DNA of 64,000 nt. Origin: Actinomycetota bacterium. Lineage in GTDB: Bacteria; Actinomycetota; Humimicrobiia; Hakubellales; JAMDDV01. Within the stretch, counting starts at the first letter, position 1; each line of letters starts with the position of its first letter. Below are positions 1 through 9,230 of the stretch, piece by piece. Below the pieces are notes generated by a model. The model was given only the letters and a program-made list of their open reading frames with translations, did no database searches and was not told the DNA's origin. The translations under genes were made by a program, and so were the position numbers. The stretch spans positions 62,001 through 126,000 of the forward strand of contig JAMDDV010000010.1 in the NCBI GenBank assembly GCA_023488455.1, given 5' to 3'.

Positions 1-405
1 GTAAGAAGAAGGATGTCTCTTGAAATCTCATCACTTGCTGTTCTTGTTTCCATATTTTTTTATGGAAATATCTGGTCAATTGCTATATACAGAATCCTTG
101 GCCTTCATCTTGTCATAAGGGGCATCATAGGAGTGATCATGCTTTTCCCGCTGGGTTTTTTGCTTGGTCTGTTCTTCCCACTTGGAATTAAGCGCGCGAC
201 TGAATATGATCCAAACGCGGTGCCGATGGCCTGGGCTGCAAACGGCTTTGCTTCTGTGGTTGGAGCGATATTGGCTGCGGCGATTTCCATGTCAATGGGT
301 TTCAGGTTCGCTATGTATATCGGTGCGCTCTTCTATCTCCTTGCAGGAATGTTCATCTATATGTACAGCAGGCTTAATGCGCGCCTGTTAGCGGCACAAA
401 GCTGA
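1..405 (+). CDS. C-terminal part of a spermidine-synthase-like multi-pass membrane protein (5' end outside window)
   Basis: The reading frame is open from the first base, so the gene starts left of the window. The visible ~134 residues form about three to four membrane helices. A loop with [12 protein letters not shown] is followed by [16 protein letters not shown] and a final helix pair. This W-x-x-N-G-x-x-S-V-x-G pattern is typical of the membrane domain of large bacterial spermidine/spermine-synthase-like proteins. The catalytic part is not visible, so any enzymatic role is inferred. Its last 32 bases overlap the convergent PIMT gene. Confidence 0.6.
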   Translation, partial: VRRRMSLEISSLAVLVSIFFYGNIWSIAIYRILGLHLVIRGIIGVIMLFPLGFLLGLFFPLGIKRATEYDPNAVPMAWAANGFASVVGAILAAAISMSMGFRFAMYIGALFYLLAGMFIYMYSRLNARLLAAQS

Positions 406-1135
406 CCCCGCCCATGTTATTTGAGATGAGCTGCTCACCCTTTTTTATGATCTGCCAGAGTGTCTGGTATGCTCCTGGGGGTCCCACCGGAATTACCAGT
501 ACTCCACCATCCTTTAGTTGATTTATCAGCGGCTGTGGTATGTGGTCTGGTGCGGCGGTTACGATTATTGCGTCATATGGTGCATTCTCTTCCCAGCCGA
601 AATAGCCATCTGCTATTTTGATCTCGATATTTTTATAACCAAGATCTTTAAGCCTCTTTCTGGCCTGCTCACCGAGGCTTTTTATTATCTCTACACTGTA
701 CACTTTTTTGACGATTTGCGCCAATATCGCAGCCTGATAACCTGAACCTGCCCCGATCTCCAGTACTTTGCTTTCGGGTCCGATCATCGCCAGCTCTGTC
801 ATCAAGGCCACGACGTAAGGTTGGGAGATGGTCTGTCCCTCCCCGATGGGCAGGGGATGATCGTTGTAAGCCTGGTCGATGTAATCTTCCGTAACGAACT
901 TATGTCGCGGGACCTTTTTCATGGCCTCCAGAACAGCCCTGTCCTTTATGCCCCTTGCTTCTATTTGCGATTCCACCATTTTCATTCTAAGTATCTCAAA
1001 ATTGTTTTCTTTCTGATAGTCTGCTTGTTTCGTGCTCGCGCAGCCACCAAAAACAGTGATTATCAGAATGATCATAACAAGTATAGCTGACACGACAATG
1101 ATATGAATGAATGGTGAGTTATTTCCCTGCTGCAT
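374..1135 (-). CDS. pcm: protein-L-isoaspartate O-methyltransferase, probable lipoprotein
   Basis: PIMT uses SAM to methylate L-isoaspartyl residues and so starts repair of aged proteins. The core is recognisable: [19 protein letters not shown], then [15 protein letters not shown], the SAM loop [16 protein letters not shown], and the C-terminal VPLTG. Unlike ordinary cytosolic PIMT (~210 aa), this 253-aa protein begins with a hydrophobic segment (residues ~11-30) ending in VFGGC. That looks like a lipobox, so the enzyme is probably exported and anchored, which is an inference. It overlaps the upstream hydrolase lipoprotein by 17 bp, so the two are probably co-transcribed and both act outside the membrane. 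Its 3' end overlaps the convergent gene at the window start. Confidence 0.88.
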   Translation of the reverse strand: MQQGNNSPFIHIIVVSAILVMIILIITVFGGCASTKQADYQKENNFEILRMKMVESQIEARGIKDRAVLEAMKKVPRHKFVTEDYIDQAYNDHPLPIGEGQTISQPYVVALMTELAMIGPESKVLEIGAGSGYQAAILAQIVKKVYSVEIIKSLGEQARKRLKDLGYKNIEIKIADGYFGWEENAPYDAIIVTAAPDHIPQPLINQLKDGGVLVIPVGPPGAYQTLWQIIKKGEQLISNNMGGVSFVPLTGAH

Positions 1136-1964
1136 TGGTAGTTAAAAAATCAAAGATTTGGTTACTTAAGTCTTCTCCATAAGGCCCGTCAAAGATATAC
1201 GTACCATGTTCATCGGTTGGGTATATGGCCATTTCCCTGGGGTCAGTTGAGTTTTCATAGAGATATTTTGCTGATTGCGCGGCGCTGCTATCTTTTTCTC
1301 CGGCAATGAAAAGTTTTGGGCAGCTTATTTTTTTTAAATCGCCGGTCTTTAAACCTTTGAATTCAACAGGTGCAGAGATAGTTATCACTCCGTCAACTCT
1401 ATTTTGAGATGCAACAAAAAGGCTTGCTGTGCCGCCCATGCTTGCACCAATCAACACGACGCTTTTTGCGCCGTCTTCTTTTATGAAGTTAAGTGCTGCT
1501 GTGAGGTCTTTATATATCTTGTCTATCTCCTTCTTCCCCTCTGACTTTCCATATCCCCTAAAATCAAAGGTCATGGCTTCATAGCCGTTTTGCATTAGCA
1601 TATTTGCAAAGCTGTCCCAGGAGGTCTGGTCTGCTGGGTACATATGCGAGAGTATGATGCCGGTTTCTGATTTTCCAAATATCCTGCCTGCAATTTTAAT
1701 ATCATCTTCTGTTATGAAGGAGACCTCCCTTACTTCAAGTGAAGTTGATTCCTGGGCTGTTGTTTCCTTGGTAGTCTGCTTCTCAGATGTGGTCTGAGCA
1801 GTGGTTTCAGTAGCTGCTGACTCTTCAACTGGTTCTGTCTGCTGGGATTTTTCTGATGTCAAAGCAGTCGCTGTCTCTTTCGGGGAACATGAACTTGCCA
1901 GAAGTAAGAAAACAAGTGTGCATAGCAAGATGCAGGTTAGTTTTAGGAATTTAATACGCATCAT
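1119..1964 (-). CDS. secreted alpha/beta-hydrolase lipoprotein
   Basis: This 281-aa protein has a signal peptide ending in LLASSC, a convincing lipobox. A Ser/Thr/Glu-rich linker (residues ~28-75) follows and would hold the catalytic domain away from the membrane. The domain has the alpha/beta-hydrolase layout: [17 protein letters not shown] (oxyanion region), the nucleophile elbow GASMGG, a late Asp in [10 protein letters not shown] and the His in DEHGTY. It resembles dienelactone hydrolase or serine aminopeptidase-like esterases; the substrate cannot be told. It overlaps the downstream PIMT gene by 17 bp. A 78-bp gap separates it from the GGDEF gene. Confidence 0.8.
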   Translation of the reverse strand: MMRIKFLKLTCILLCTLVFLLLASSCSPKETATALTSEKSQQTEPVEESAATETTAQTTSEKQTTKETTAQESTSLEVREVSFITEDDIKIAGRIFGKSETGIILSHMYPADQTSWDSFANMLMQNGYEAMTFDFRGYGKSEGKKEIDKIYKDLTAALNFIKEDGAKSVVLIGASMGGTASLFVASQNRVDGVITISAPVEFKGLKTGDLKKISCPKLFIAGEKDSSAAQSAKYLYENSTDPREMAIYPTDEHGTYIFDGPYGEDLSNQIFDFLTTNAAGK

Positions 1965-2042
1965 CTTTCTCTCCTCAGAATTGAAATGACACGGTTAATT
2001 ATATCATCGGTGCAGGTTAAAGACTTACCCTGCCCTTTACAG

Positions 2043-4949
2043 TCATATGGTTGATGTTACTTTTATGAATATATCCACCAGGTCAGGGTCAAACTGTGTG
2101 CTGGCATTTTTGAGGAGTTCTTTTACTGCCTGTTCGTGGGTTATGGCTTTTCTATATGACCTGTCGTTTGTCATTGCGTCGTACGCATCCAAGATGTGCA
2201 TCATCCTGGATAATAGCGGTATCTCTCCGTTCTTCAGCCCTTTCGGATATCCTTTTCCGTCCCATCTTTCATGTGAATAGAGTATCAGATCAGCAATGTG
2301 CGCTATCTCCGGTGTGGCTTTTGCTATTCTGTATCCGCTTTCCGAGTGTTTTTTTATGATCTCGAACTCCTTTTGTGACAAAGGTCCTTTTTTATTTAAT
2401 ATCTCATCTGGTATTATGACCTTACCGATATCATGCAGTTCTGTGAGCAAAAACAATTGATATTTTTCTTCTGCAGTGAGGTTGAAAGCATAGCCGAACT
2501 TATCTGCTATCTCCTTCATCCTTTGCATGTGCTCTTCCGTGATGTAGTCCTTCTCGAGCATGGTCGCCTGTATGACCTTTAGTATCGATCTCCTGACATC
2601 GTCTCTTTTCGGTATCTTTTCCTTGAATAGAGCATCGTCTGCCTCTTTGAAGATCTGTTCTATGGTCATATTTTTTATGTTCTTAACAGCGTAACCGATC
2701 GATACGCTTATCGGGTTCTGGTAAGTTTTTAAGACCCCGTTGTATATGGTAATGTTATTTCTCAGGCGTTTTGCAATAATTTTTACTTTGGCTTTATCGG
2801 TGCCCCTCATCAGCACCGCAAATTCGTCACCGCCGATACGGGCAATTACATCTGATGGCCTGAACGTGTTTTTCAATATTTTGGCAAGTTCCATCAGCAG
2901 TATATCTCCCTGCTGGTGGCCAAGTGCATCATTGATGTATTTGAGGCCATCCAGATCCAGGATTATGAATCCTATTTTGGGGTCTCGCTCTTTTGACAAA
3001 AGGCTTATCTGTTCTTCGAAGAAAGATCTGCTGTATAGGCCAGTCAAGGAATCGTGAGTGGCAAGGTGTCTTAGCTCCTCTTCCAGTTTCTTGCGCTCGG
3101 TGATGTCTATTATTGATATCAGAACTTTGGAATATGTGTTTTTATAGGGTAAAGCTACCGACCATCTTAATATTACCTGCATCTGTTCACCGGTAAAATT
3201 GTGAGAAATTATTTCTCCTTCGTACAAGGTTTTACCTTCTGATATTGCGATCAACTCATCACCCAATATTTGATATGCCTCCTTGATTAATAATTTTTGC
3301 TGGGTTTCTCTAAAATCTTTCTTGTCCTTCGCTTTAAACAGCTCAAGCGCTGCTCTGTTTACATCGATGACCCTCACCATTCCAGCGCATTTAATTACTT
3401 CTTCGGGGTGGTTCTCAAAATATGATCTCAGGTTCACGACGCCTGACTCTTTTAGCTTATCAATACATTTTTTTATTCCTGAGAAGTCCTCTTCCCATAG
3501 TGGTATGGGAGAGTCTTCAAAGAGGCTGCGATATCGAGATTCGCTCTCTTTTAGTTCATCCTCTGCCTGTTTGCGGTCAGTTATATTCCTGATGATATTC
3601 TGGTAATATTTTTTGTCACCCTCTTCAATTAAACGAAGGCTTACTTCCACGGGGAATGTCGTTCCGTCCTTTCTCCTGTGGACTGTTTCGATTACAGTAC
3701 CGCCTTTCTTCTTTAATTGCCCCAGATGCTTGTCGATATCTTTGACTGCTTCACTGGATCTTATGTCCTTGATGCTCAGTTCTAAAAGCTCTTCGCGACT
3801 GTAACCGTAAGAAGATATTGCCCGCTCATTTGCCTCTATGATGTTAAGGTTTTCATCAAGCAGCATGATGATATCATTGGCGTACTTGGATAGGTAATCG
3901 AACCGTTTAGCAAGCGCCTGCTGCTCGAGCTCTGCTTCAAGCTGTCTGTGATAATATTTATTTACCATTCTTTGCCATATCAGGCCTGTTATAACTCCAG
4001 ATATGATAATTAAGAGGGCGACTGTTATCGATGTGCGCTGGGCATTCATGTGTACTTGAGCATATATCTCCTCTTTATCCACCTTGGCAATAAGATACCA
4101 GAGGGTGTTTGGAACCGAATCTATGGCTGCCAGTACCGGTGCTCCTCTATAGTCTTTACCCTCAACGATCCCTACTATTCCTCTGGCTGCTAGTGCAGCT
4201 GGTAGATCCTCCTCTTCTATCGGAAAGCTGAGGTTAAGGGCTGTGTTCTTCTGGTGTCGAAGTTCGTTAAGGAATACGACCTTGTCTCCCTCGCGGCGAA
4301 CAAGCATGGTCTCAGCCGTCCTGCTTGGTGACGGCCAGGTCTGGATTAGAGGATATAAAAATTCATCGGGGTCGATTTCAAGTACGAGAACTCCTACTTC
4401 GATGCTTTTATCTCCTCCCCGGAAAAGCGGAATGATCAGTTCGAGGTGAATGTCGTTTGAGCCTTCTACTCGGTGAATGTCTGAGAAGATCACTTCTTTG
4501 GTGTGGGCGGCTTGCATGGCAAGTGCGTGTAAGTGGGCACTGGCATTTTTTTGGCTTTCTTCATCTGTTGATAACCAGATTACACCATTTGGGTCGAGCA
4601 CATAGACGTTGCTGTACCTATAGTATTCTTGCAGTGATTTAATCCAGTTGGAAATCTCCACTCTTGGCTCAGGAGCAGACGGGTTATTCAGAAAATTATT
4701 GATTTGCGATATGGTGGTCAGGCTGTTTTGAATGACGTAGGCATCATCCAGTCGATCATTTCGCCATCTTGATATCTCATCTACCTTCATCTTCGCGATG
4801 GCTATTAGTTCGTTTTGCTTATTAGCTATTATGTTTTTCTTGTAGTTCTGATGATAATTGTAACCAGCAATGGAAATTCCCGCGACCATGAATATGAAGA
4901 TCAGAATAAACGGCCACGGTATCTTGCTGTGTTTGAGTTGATGCGCCAT
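2043..4949 (-). CDS. membrane sensor: extracellular Cache-type domain, two PAS, GGDEF and HD-GYP (c-di-GMP synthesis/degradation)
   Basis: This large signalling protein has TM1 near the N-terminus (WPFILIFIFMVAGISIAGY) and a ~280-residue extracytoplasmic region that looks dCache-like. TM2 (SITVALLIIISGVITGL) is followed by two PAS domains, a GGDEF domain and an HD-GYP domain. The GGDEF signature RIGGDEFAVL is intact. The HD-GYP motifs are also intact (LHDIGKV, HSESGYRIA, HERWDGKGYP, DAYDAMTNDRSYR). It may therefore both make and hydrolyse c-di-GMP; which activity dominates is not visible. I chose the ATG at 4949 because it follows GCGGGAG at good spacing. A TTG at 4976 overlapping the ABC gene stop is the alternative. 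It is the last gene of the regulator-kinase-ABC operon. Confidence 0.9.
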   Translation of the reverse strand: MAHQLKHSKIPWPFILIFIFMVAGISIAGYNYHQNYKKNIIANKQNELIAIAKMKVDEISRWRNDRLDDAYVIQNSLTTISQINNFLNNPSAPEPRVEISNWIKSLQEYYRYSNVYVLDPNGVIWLSTDEESQKNASAHLHALAMQAAHTKEVIFSDIHRVEGSNDIHLELIIPLFRGGDKSIEVGVLVLEIDPDEFLYPLIQTWPSPSRTAETMLVRREGDKVVFLNELRHQKNTALNLSFPIEEEDLPAALAARGIVGIVEGKDYRGAPVLAAIDSVPNTLWYLIAKVDKEEIYAQVHMNAQRTSITVALLIIISGVITGLIWQRMVNKYYHRQLEAELEQQALAKRFDYLSKYANDIIMLLDENLNIIEANERAISSYGYSREELLELSIKDIRSSEAVKDIDKHLGQLKKKGGTVIETVHRRKDGTTFPVEVSLRLIEEGDKKYYQNIIRNITDRKQAEDELKESESRYRSLFEDSPIPLWEEDFSGIKKCIDKLKESGVVNLRSYFENHPEEVIKCAGMVRVIDVNRAALELFKAKDKKDFRETQQKLLIKEAYQILGDELIAISEGKTLYEGEIISHNFTGEQMQVILRWSVALPYKNTYSKVLISIIDITERKKLEEELRHLATHDSLTGLYSRSFFEEQISLLSKERDPKIGFIILDLDGLKYINDALGHQQGDILLMELAKILKNTFRPSDVIARIGGDEFAVLMRGTDKAKVKIIAKRLRNNITIYNGVLKTYQNPISVSIGYAVKNIKNMTIEQIFKEADDALFKEKIPKRDDVRRSILKVIQATMLEKDYITEEHMQRMKEIADKFGYAFNLTAEEKYQLFLLTELHDIGKVIIPDEILNKKGPLSQKEFEIIKKHSESGYRIAKATPEIAHIADLILYSHERWDGKGYPKGLKNGEIPLLSRMMHILDAYDAMTNDRSYRKAITHEQAVKELLKNASTQFDPDLVDIFIKVTSTI

Positions 4950-4972
4950 TGAGATCTCCCGCTTAAGTTTGA

Positions 4973-5707
4973 TCAAGCGAGTGCTTTCAGTTCTTCTTTT
5001 GCAAATACCCTGTTAGATATCATCTCCTCCCTTGCCATTCTTCCATCAAATAGCCTGATCTTTCTTTTGGCGTGATCAGCTATATATTCTTCGTGGGTGA
5101 CCAGGACTATTGTTTTACCATTATCATTAAGCTTCTGGAATATCTCCATTATCTCAAGCCCGGACTTATAGTCTAGGTTTCCGGTTGGCTCGTCAGCCAG
5201 GATTATGGCTGGGTCGTTTGTCAGTGCGCGCGCTATCGTAACGCGCTGGCTCTGACCTCCTGAAAGTTCTGTGGGTTTATGTGAGGCCCAGTTTCTAAGA
5301 TTGACCATGTCGAGCATCTCAAGTGCGCGCTTAGCTCTTTTTATGCTGTTGGTCCTTCCAGAATATATGAGCGGTAACTCAACATTCTGTTGAGCAGTCG
5401 CACGGGGCAGTAGGTTGTAGTTTTGAAAAATGAAACCCAACCTCATGTTCCGGATTACTGCTAACTGATTTTCAGAAAGGGTTGATATCTCTGTGCCCTC
5501 GAGTCTATACGATCCGCTCGTGGGGACGTCCAGGCACCCGATTATATTCATCAGGGTTGACTTTCCTGAGCCCGATGGGCCCATTATCGTAATGAATTCC
5601 CCCTCTTCTACCTGAAGGTCGATTCCGTGAAGGGCTTTAAGTTCGACCTTGCCAGTTTTATATATTTTCACGATGTCGTGCATATCGATTATGAGATCTC
5701 TACTCAC
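4973..5707 (-). CDS. ABC transporter ATP-binding protein, LolD/MacB family
   Basis: A 244-aa ATPase with Walker A GPSGSGKST, Q-loop, signature LSGGQSQRV, Walker B IILADEPTGNLD and the H-loop THEEY. The sequence is of the LolD/MacB/FtsE type, which normally powers a lipoprotein-release or mechanotransmission permease with a large periplasmic domain. No such permease lies next to it, which is odd: upstream is a histidine kinase and downstream the GGDEF/HD-GYP sensor. The start is GTG at 5707 with AGGAG five bases upstream. The stop overlaps the alternative start of the next gene. A partner permease may be encoded elsewhere. Confidence 0.88.
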   Translation of the reverse strand: MSRDLIIDMHDIVKIYKTGKVELKALHGIDLQVEEGEFITIMGPSGSGKSTLMNIIGCLDVPTSGSYRLEGTEISTLSENQLAVIRNMRLGFIFQNYNLLPRATAQQNVELPLIYSGRTNSIKRAKRALEMLDMVNLRNWASHKPTELSGGQSQRVTIARALTNDPAIILADEPTGNLDYKSGLEIMEIFQKLNDNGKTIVLVTHEEYIADHAKRKIRLFDGRMAREEMISNRVFAKEELKALA

Positions 5708-5746
5708 TATAACTCCTGCTCCGAATTAGGAAACATTTTACACTTT

Positions 5747-7195
5747 TTAATTTGATGAAGGTAGAAATACCGTAAAGGTGGTTCCCTTACCCTCAACGCT
5801 TTCTACCTTTATGCTGCCGCCGTGCAGCTCGATGTAGTTCTTTGCGATGCTCAGGCCAAGGCCGGTGCCTCCCGTCTTTCTGCTTCTTGATTTCTCGCTT
5901 CTGTAAAATCTGTCAAAAATAAACGGTATTTCATTGGACGGTATACCTATGCCGCTGTCAGAAAATACGATCTTTGCTCCGGATTTATCGAAGTTGGAGA
6001 TTATATCAATAATGCCGTTTTTTTTGTTATATTTTATGGCATTGCTGATCAGGTTCTCGAAGACCTGGCTTATTCTTTTTTTATCCAGGTTTATAGGTGG
6101 TATATTTTTTTGCAAATCGAGGCGGGCAGATATCTTTTTCTTCATAATTTCTATCTCGAACTTTGCCAGTGATGTTTTTAGCAGGTTATTTAAGTCAACG
6201 GTTTCTTTTTCCAGGTTGATGTTACCGCTTTCTGCCAGCGAGAGCTGCTGCAGGTCAGATATGAGTGATGTTAACCTGTCGGTCTCATCCAGTACCCTCC
6301 CCAGTGTCTGTGGGTCAGGTTTTTTTATACCGTCCTTGATGGACTCGATATATCCTTTTATGGATGTAAGCGGGGTTCGAAATTCATGTGCTATGTCGGC
6401 TATCAGTTCCCTGCGCGAATTTTCAGATCTTTGCAGGTCATCCGCCATTTCGTTAAAGGAGCTTGCCAGCACGCCGAGTTCGTCAACTGAAGAATATTTA
6501 ACTCGCTGGGTCAAATCACCGCTGGCCATCTTTTTGACCACCTTTGTCATCTTCTTGATCGGGTTGATTATTAAATTGGATATGTAGAGACTTATACCAG
6601 TAGCTAGCAGTGCGCTTAGAAGCCCGATGACTATCAGGACTCTCCTGATCGCTTTCAGGAAGTTCTGCTCCAGGTCTGCCAGTTTTATCTCGAGCTGTGA
6701 TGGAGCGATGAGTTGATTCATCATCTGGCCCATTCTGTTCTGGCCAAGGTTCATCATTGTGTTGCCCGTGTGCATTCCCATAATGCCGGCGTTCACGTAC
6801 AATATGGCGATTTTTTGGCCATTATCCAGGATCTCGGTGGAGTTGAACCCGGACGCCGAAAGCTGGCTTTCATCCCCGCCCAGGAGTCCAGCAATGGTGC
6901 TGGCCACGATAACTTCGTTTGCATCAGTTATGGCATAATTTCCACCAAAGGTTTGAGCATAATTTTCGATGATCTTCTGAGCGTCCTCCCAGCTGCCTGT
7001 GGAGAGATAGGAGCTGGCAATTGAGCTGGCAAGTCCAAAGGTCCTTAACGCAAATCCTTTCTGCAGGTAAGTGTTGAACTGTCTGTTTACGCTGATGCCA
7101 AGGACTACTGTAGTCAGCGCTATTATGAGGAACACCATTAAAATAAATGATGCGAGAATCTTTATGTAGATGCTATTAGCTGGCGAGCTTTTCAT
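5747..7195 (-). CDS. two-component sensor histidine kinase (HAMP-HisKA-HATPase) with Met-rich sensor loop
   Basis: This 482-aa membrane kinase has TM1 at residues ~12-33, an extracytoplasmic region to ~180, TM2 ~184-208, HAMP ~201-255, HisKA with the phospho-acceptor in DIAHEFRTPLT (His270), and an HATPase with N-box ENLISNAIKYN and G-boxes DSGIGI and GGTGLGLSI. The sensor part has a cluster of seven Met between residues 139 and 159 (M139, M141, M147, M148, M155, M158, M159). Such runs can bind Cu(I)/Ag(I), but that is an inference. It overlaps the response regulator by 20 bp, so the two form a cognate pair. Confidence 0.92.
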   Translation of the reverse strand: MKSSPANSIYIKILASFILMVFLIIALTTVVLGISVNRQFNTYLQKGFALRTFGLASSIASSYLSTGSWEDAQKIIENYAQTFGGNYAITDANEVIVASTIAGLLGGDESQLSASGFNSTEILDNGQKIAILYVNAGIMGMHTGNTMMNLGQNRMGQMMNQLIAPSQLEIKLADLEQNFLKAIRRVLIVIGLLSALLATGISLYISNLIINPIKKMTKVVKKMASGDLTQRVKYSSVDELGVLASSFNEMADDLQRSENSRRELIADIAHEFRTPLTSIKGYIESIKDGIKKPDPQTLGRVLDETDRLTSLISDLQQLSLAESGNINLEKETVDLNNLLKTSLAKFEIEIMKKKISARLDLQKNIPPINLDKKRISQVFENLISNAIKYNKKNGIIDIISNFDKSGAKIVFSDSGIGIPSNEIPFIFDRFYRSEKSRSRKTGGTGLGLSIAKNYIELHGGSIKVESVEGKGTTFTVFLPSSN

Positions 7196-7871
7196 TAAAT
7201 TTGTAGCCTACACCTCTCACGGTTAATACAAATGCGGGTCTGGCCGGTTCCTTTTCTATCTTTTTGCGCAGGTTTTTGATGTGGGCATCGATAACTCTTT
7301 CATAAGCCTCAAATGAGGTTCCCATCACCTTTTCCAGAAGCTGGCCTCTCGTATATACCCTTCCAGGGTTGCTTGCGAGTAACTTCAGGATATCGAATTC
7401 GTATGGGGTTAGTAAGATGTCTTTTCCATAAGCCCTGACCTGGTGGCGTTCGCTGTCCAGTTCAAGACCCTTGTAGATGATGGTCAGGGTTGATGTAACT
7501 GGTTCAGCAGATCTCCTTAAGATGGCTTTTACCCTTGCAACCAGCTCCTTTGGGCTGAACGGTTTTACAACATAATCGTCAGCCCCGATCTCAAGACCGA
7601 CCACGCGGTCAGATTCATCCGAACGTGCGGTCAACATGATTATCGGTACGTTCGAGTTTTTTCTTATCTCCTTGCAAATGTCCGTGCCGCTCATATTTGG
7701 AAGGCCTATATCGAGTATTATCAGGTCAGGCTTGTAGGTTGTTACTGTTTGTAGCACAGCAGCTCCATCGTCCACTAATTTCACATCAAAGCCCTCATTT
7801 ACCAGATATGATTTCACGATATCGGATATATTTGGGTCATCATCGGCGGTTAGTATTCTTTTTTTGCTCAT
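7176..7871 (-). CDS. OmpR/PhoB-family response regulator
   Basis: 231 aa: a receiver domain with the acidic pocket ADDDPN, the phosphorylated Asp54 in LIILDIGLPN, T/S in MLTARSD and the conserved Lys in DYVVKPFSP. A C-terminal winged helix follows (LTPYEFDILKLLASNPGRVY ... RVIDAHIKNLRKKIE ... VRGVGYKF). It is the first gene of the operon that continues into the histidine kinase, the ABC ATPase and the c-di-GMP protein. It shares a 54-bp AT-rich intergenic region with the divergent MFS gene, so it may control both sides. The regulated genes are not known. Confidence 0.93.
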   Translation of the reverse strand: MSKKRILTADDDPNISDIVKSYLVNEGFDVKLVDDGAAVLQTVTTYKPDLIILDIGLPNMSGTDICKEIRKNSNVPIIMLTARSDESDRVVGLEIGADDYVVKPFSPKELVARVKAILRRSAEPVTSTLTIIYKGLELDSERHQVRAYGKDILLTPYEFDILKLLASNPGRVYTRGQLLEKVMGTSFEAYERVIDAHIKNLRKKIEKEPARPAFVLTVRGVGYKFNEKLAS

Positions 7872-7925
7872 ATCAATGCATTTTCACTTTTTTCGATAAA
7901 GGTTATTTATAATAATCATCTGTTT

Positions 7926-9230
7926 ATGAAAAAAATTTTATCACTTAATTCTAAAATTAAACACGTAAGCATCGATTACATCAGAACAATCACGTTATTT
8001 AACAAAAATGCAAGAATTCTGCTTTTAAATATTTTCTTAATGGGCACCGGTATGAGCGTCTTTTCTGTTTTGTTCAATCTTTATCTCTTGCGAATGGGCT
8101 ATGGTGAAGATCAGATAGGTATTTATCAGATGAGCATAGGTGCTTCGATAGCGATGCTTGCGATACCCTCTGGCTATATAATCGACAGGTTCGGTTTCAA
8201 GAGGCCGATGATCATTGCGTCGGTGATTACGGTTCTGGCGGTCATTTTCCAGGCCTCTTTTTATCCTATTATTGCCATAGTCGTTTTCACCTTTGTATAT
8301 GGAGGATGCGTATCGCTTTTAATGGTTGCGGATAATCCTTTTATGATGGAAAACTCAACCAGAAATGAGCGAGCTCATCTTTTCAGCATATCTTTTGCCT
8401 TGATGATGTTAACCGGTTTCTTCGGCGGTCTTCTGGGAGGATACCTGCCCGGTCTGATTGCGAAGACCACGAACCTAAATTCTGATGATTATTTGAGTTA
8501 CAGATATTCCCTGTATATCTCAATTCTATTTGTTGTGGCGAGTGTGATACCGTTTTTCTTTATAGAAGAGAAGGGAAGAGGGAATCCTTCCTGTCATAGA
8601 TTAATCGACAGGTTTAGAATTTCAAAGATAAAAAATAAGCGCTTATTCGCGAGATTATTGATTCCAAATGTTTTAATTGGATTTGGAGCTGGGTTGATAG
8701 TTCCTTTCATAAACGTGTATCTTAAGAATCAGGTGAATGCTTCTACGTCTGCCATCGGGTTGATTTTTAGCTTGACCTCGGTGTTGACCGGCCTGATGTC
8801 TTTTGGAGTTCCTATTTTAACTAAGAAGTTTGGCAAGATAAATACCGTCGTCTTCACACAACTTTTTTCATTGCCGTTTTTAATCGGGATAACGCTTTCG
8901 AGCTTCCTGCCCATAGTTGCATTTTTTGTGCTGGCAAGAAGCGTGATTATGAACCTGAGCACTCCTGCGATGTCTAACTTTTCAATGGAAAGCGTCGCAT
9001 CTGATGAGAAAGGTCTATTCTCCGGCTTTTCCGGGCTTGCCTGGAACGGGACCTGGGCTATTAGCAATATCGCTGCAGGTTTTATAATGGCCAGGATCAG
9101 CTATCTGATCCCTTATTATATTTGTGCTGTGCTTTATTTTTTAGCCGCTATCTTATATTTCCTTTTCTTCAGGAAAAGCGAAGAGAGGGAAGCCGTAGAA
9201 CTTATCCTGGATGAGGAACACAGGCTTTGA
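7926..9230 (+). CDS. MFS transporter
   Basis: This 434-aa protein has about twelve hydrophobic helices in two halves separated by a charged loop near residues ~220-235. A typical MFS loop between TM2 and TM3 (GYIIDRFGFKRPM) is present. Residues ~25-60 begin the first helix (ILLLNIFLMGTGMSVFSVL). No substrate-specific motif is recognisable. It is the first gene of a + strand operon: its TGA overlaps the TTG start of the HAD phosphatase (TTGA). No clear Shine-Dalgarno sequence lies upstream of its ATG. Confidence 0.85.
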   Translation: MKKILSLNSKIKHVSIDYIRTITLFNKNARILLLNIFLMGTGMSVFSVLFNLYLLRMGYGEDQIGIYQMSIGASIAMLAIPSGYIIDRFGFKRPMIIASVITVLAVIFQASFYPIIAIVVFTFVYGGCVSLLMVADNPFMMENSTRNERAHLFSISFALMMLTGFFGGLLGGYLPGLIAKTTNLNSDDYLSYRYSLYISILFVVASVIPFFFIEEKGRGNPSCHRLIDRFRISKIKNKRLFARLLIPNVLIGFGAGLIVPFINVYLKNQVNASTSAIGLIFSLTSVLTGLMSFGVPILTKKFGKINTVVFTQLFSLPFLIGITLSSFLPIVAFFVLARSVIMNLSTPAMSNFSMESVASDEKGLFSGFSGLAWNGTWAISNIAAGFIMARISYLIPYYICAVLYFLAAILYFLFFRKSEEREAVELILDEEHRL

